Of a DNA stretch of 64,000 nucleotides, positions 63,354 to 64,000 are shown piece by piece (the first letter of the stretch is position 1; each line of letters starts with the position of its first letter). The stretch is from Comamonadaceae bacterium. Lineage in GTDB: Bacteria; Pseudomonadota; Gammaproteobacteria; Burkholderiales; Burkholderiaceae_C. The translations under genes and the position numbers were made by a program. Under the pieces are notes generated by a model. The model was given only the letters and a program-made list of their open reading frames with translations. It was not told where the DNA came from and searched no databases. Location of the stretch: the NCBI GenBank assembly GCA_947452785.1, contig CANGDZ010000004.1:1-64000 (forward strand). The letters are read 5' to 3'.

Positions 63354-64000
63354 TCAGTTGTCTTTTTTCTCTTCTTTGCGCACAGCCAAGGTTTTGCTCA
63401 CCAAGACCGTCTGGCCTTTGAGTTGGTTCAAGGCTTGATTCAACTGGAAGTCTTTGTCCGAGCCAAACTCGGGCGGGCGGCGCTCGGCCACGGGCTTTTT
63501 GGATTCTTCTTCCAGGCGTTTCATCGCGGTTTCACGAGCTTTTTCGCGTTCAGCATCTTTGGGCTCGGCTTCTTTGCCGTTGCCCAGGTGTTTTTCCAAA
63601 TCCGCTTCACGGGTGCGCAGTACGGCAAACGGGCTGCCGTTTTCGGTTTCGTCCACCATCACATCGGGGACGATGCCTTTGGCCTGAATCGAACGGCCGC
63701 TGGGCGTGTAGTAACGCGCGGTGGTGATTTTCAGCGCCGTGTCGGGCCCCAGTTGGCGCACAGTTTGCACAGAGCCCTTGCCAAAGGTCTGACTGCCCAT
63801 CAGGGTGGCGCGTTTGTGGTCTTGCAGGGCGCCGGCGACGATCTCGCTGGCCGAGGCCGAGCCTTCATTTACCAACACCACCAAAGGGATCTTCTTGAAA
63901 GCGCCTTGCGTGGCTTGGGTCAAACGACCGATGGGGTCGTTGCTGGCGCTGCGGCGCCAAAATTGGGGTGAGGCTTTGTAGGTGAATTTGCTTTCTTCCA
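63354..64000 (-). CDS. ctpA: Carboxy-terminal processing protease (S41 family), 3' part
   Basis: C-terminal part of a periplasmic S41 peptidase. The catalytic Ser is in [18 protein letters not shown] and the Lys in [22 protein letters not shown] ends the protease core. A Lys/Glu-rich tail ([20 protein letters not shown]) and the last segment [13 protein letters not shown] follow. The reading frame continues open to base 64000 ([15 protein letters not shown]), so the track start at 63923 is not the true start; the PDZ domain and signal peptide lie outside. It is 31 bases upstream of moeB on the same strand. Confidence 0.93.
   Translation of the reverse strand, partial: EESKFTYKASPQFWRRSASNDPIGRLTQATQGAFKKIPLVVLVNEGSASASEIVAGALQDHKRATLMGSQTFGKGSVQTVRQLGPDTALKITTARYYTPSGRSIQAKGIVPDVMVDETENGSPFAVLRTREADLEKHLGNGKEAEPKDAEREKARETAMKRLEEESKKPVAERRPPEFGSDKDFQLNQALNQLKGQTVLVSKTLAVRKEEKKDN

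Overview
The window is a GC-rich, gene-dense chromosomal segment of a betaproteobacterium, most probably a Comamonadaceae member (Limnohabitans/Rhodoferax-like). The assignment rests on gene content and order: hemA-prfA-prmC, a DUF3683 flavo-FeS dehydrogenase next to ubiE/ubiJ/ubiB, fmdB-DUF502-aspS, and six Bug-type (TctC) binding proteins, a family strongly expanded in Burkholderiales. This is inference from protein families; no rRNA, tRNA or CRISPR array was recognised. 

Layout. 1-8.4 kb: 5' part of rppH, then divergently proS, a lytic transglycosylase and the tamA-tamB outer-membrane assembly pair. 8.4-12.2 kb (minus): hemA-prfA-prmC-grxD. 12.6-17.6 kb (minus): a complete ugpBAECQ glycerol-3-phosphate uptake operon with a candidate PhoB box and an intercistronic hairpin. 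17.8-26.1 kb (plus): FAD/FeS dehydrogenase, DUF971, ubiE, Tim44-like, ubiJ and ubiB, a respiratory/ubiquinone block. 26.1-30.5 kb: sodium:solute symporter, fmdB, DUF502, aspS and a clear terminator. 30.6-35.9 kb (minus): methyltransferase, TonB receptor, GST, an unusual lone ABC ATPase and a membrane-anchored unknown. 36.0-41.7 kb (plus): nudB, EEP phosphatase, clsB, folE, a BLUF photoreceptor, DUF429, then an AT-rich gap and two unknown envelope genes. 

41.7-62.5 kb is the accessory part. A minus-strand operon (Bug-Bug-sulfatase-SulP) faces a MarR regulator across a perfect 7-5-7 palindrome. After a secreted nuclease and a vapBC toxin-antitoxin pair with a near-perfect 14-bp-arm operator comes a 12-gene catabolic/transport block: LysR, two Bugs, HpaE-like aldehyde dehydrogenase, second sulfatase, a small exported helical protein, ThDP enzyme, a Bug without a signal peptide, a normal Bug, TctB, TctA and HpaH-like hydratase. 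That block is bracketed by direct repeats of the 3' end of moeB: a decayed fragment on the left (about 48,977-49,056) and the intact gene on the right (62,567-63,322). The window ends in a truncated ctpA-type protease. 

Interpretation. Both sulfatases lack signal peptides but carry a formylglycine-type C-x-P-x-R motif, and both sit with Bug receptors. One is linked to a SulP sulfate/anion carrier and the other to the only TctAB membrane pair. I infer two linked modules for uptake and cytoplasmic desulfation of organosulfates, the second feeding a partial ring-cleavage-like route (semialdehyde dehydrogenase, oxo-enoate hydratase, 2-oxoacid ThDP enzyme). The substrate is unknown.
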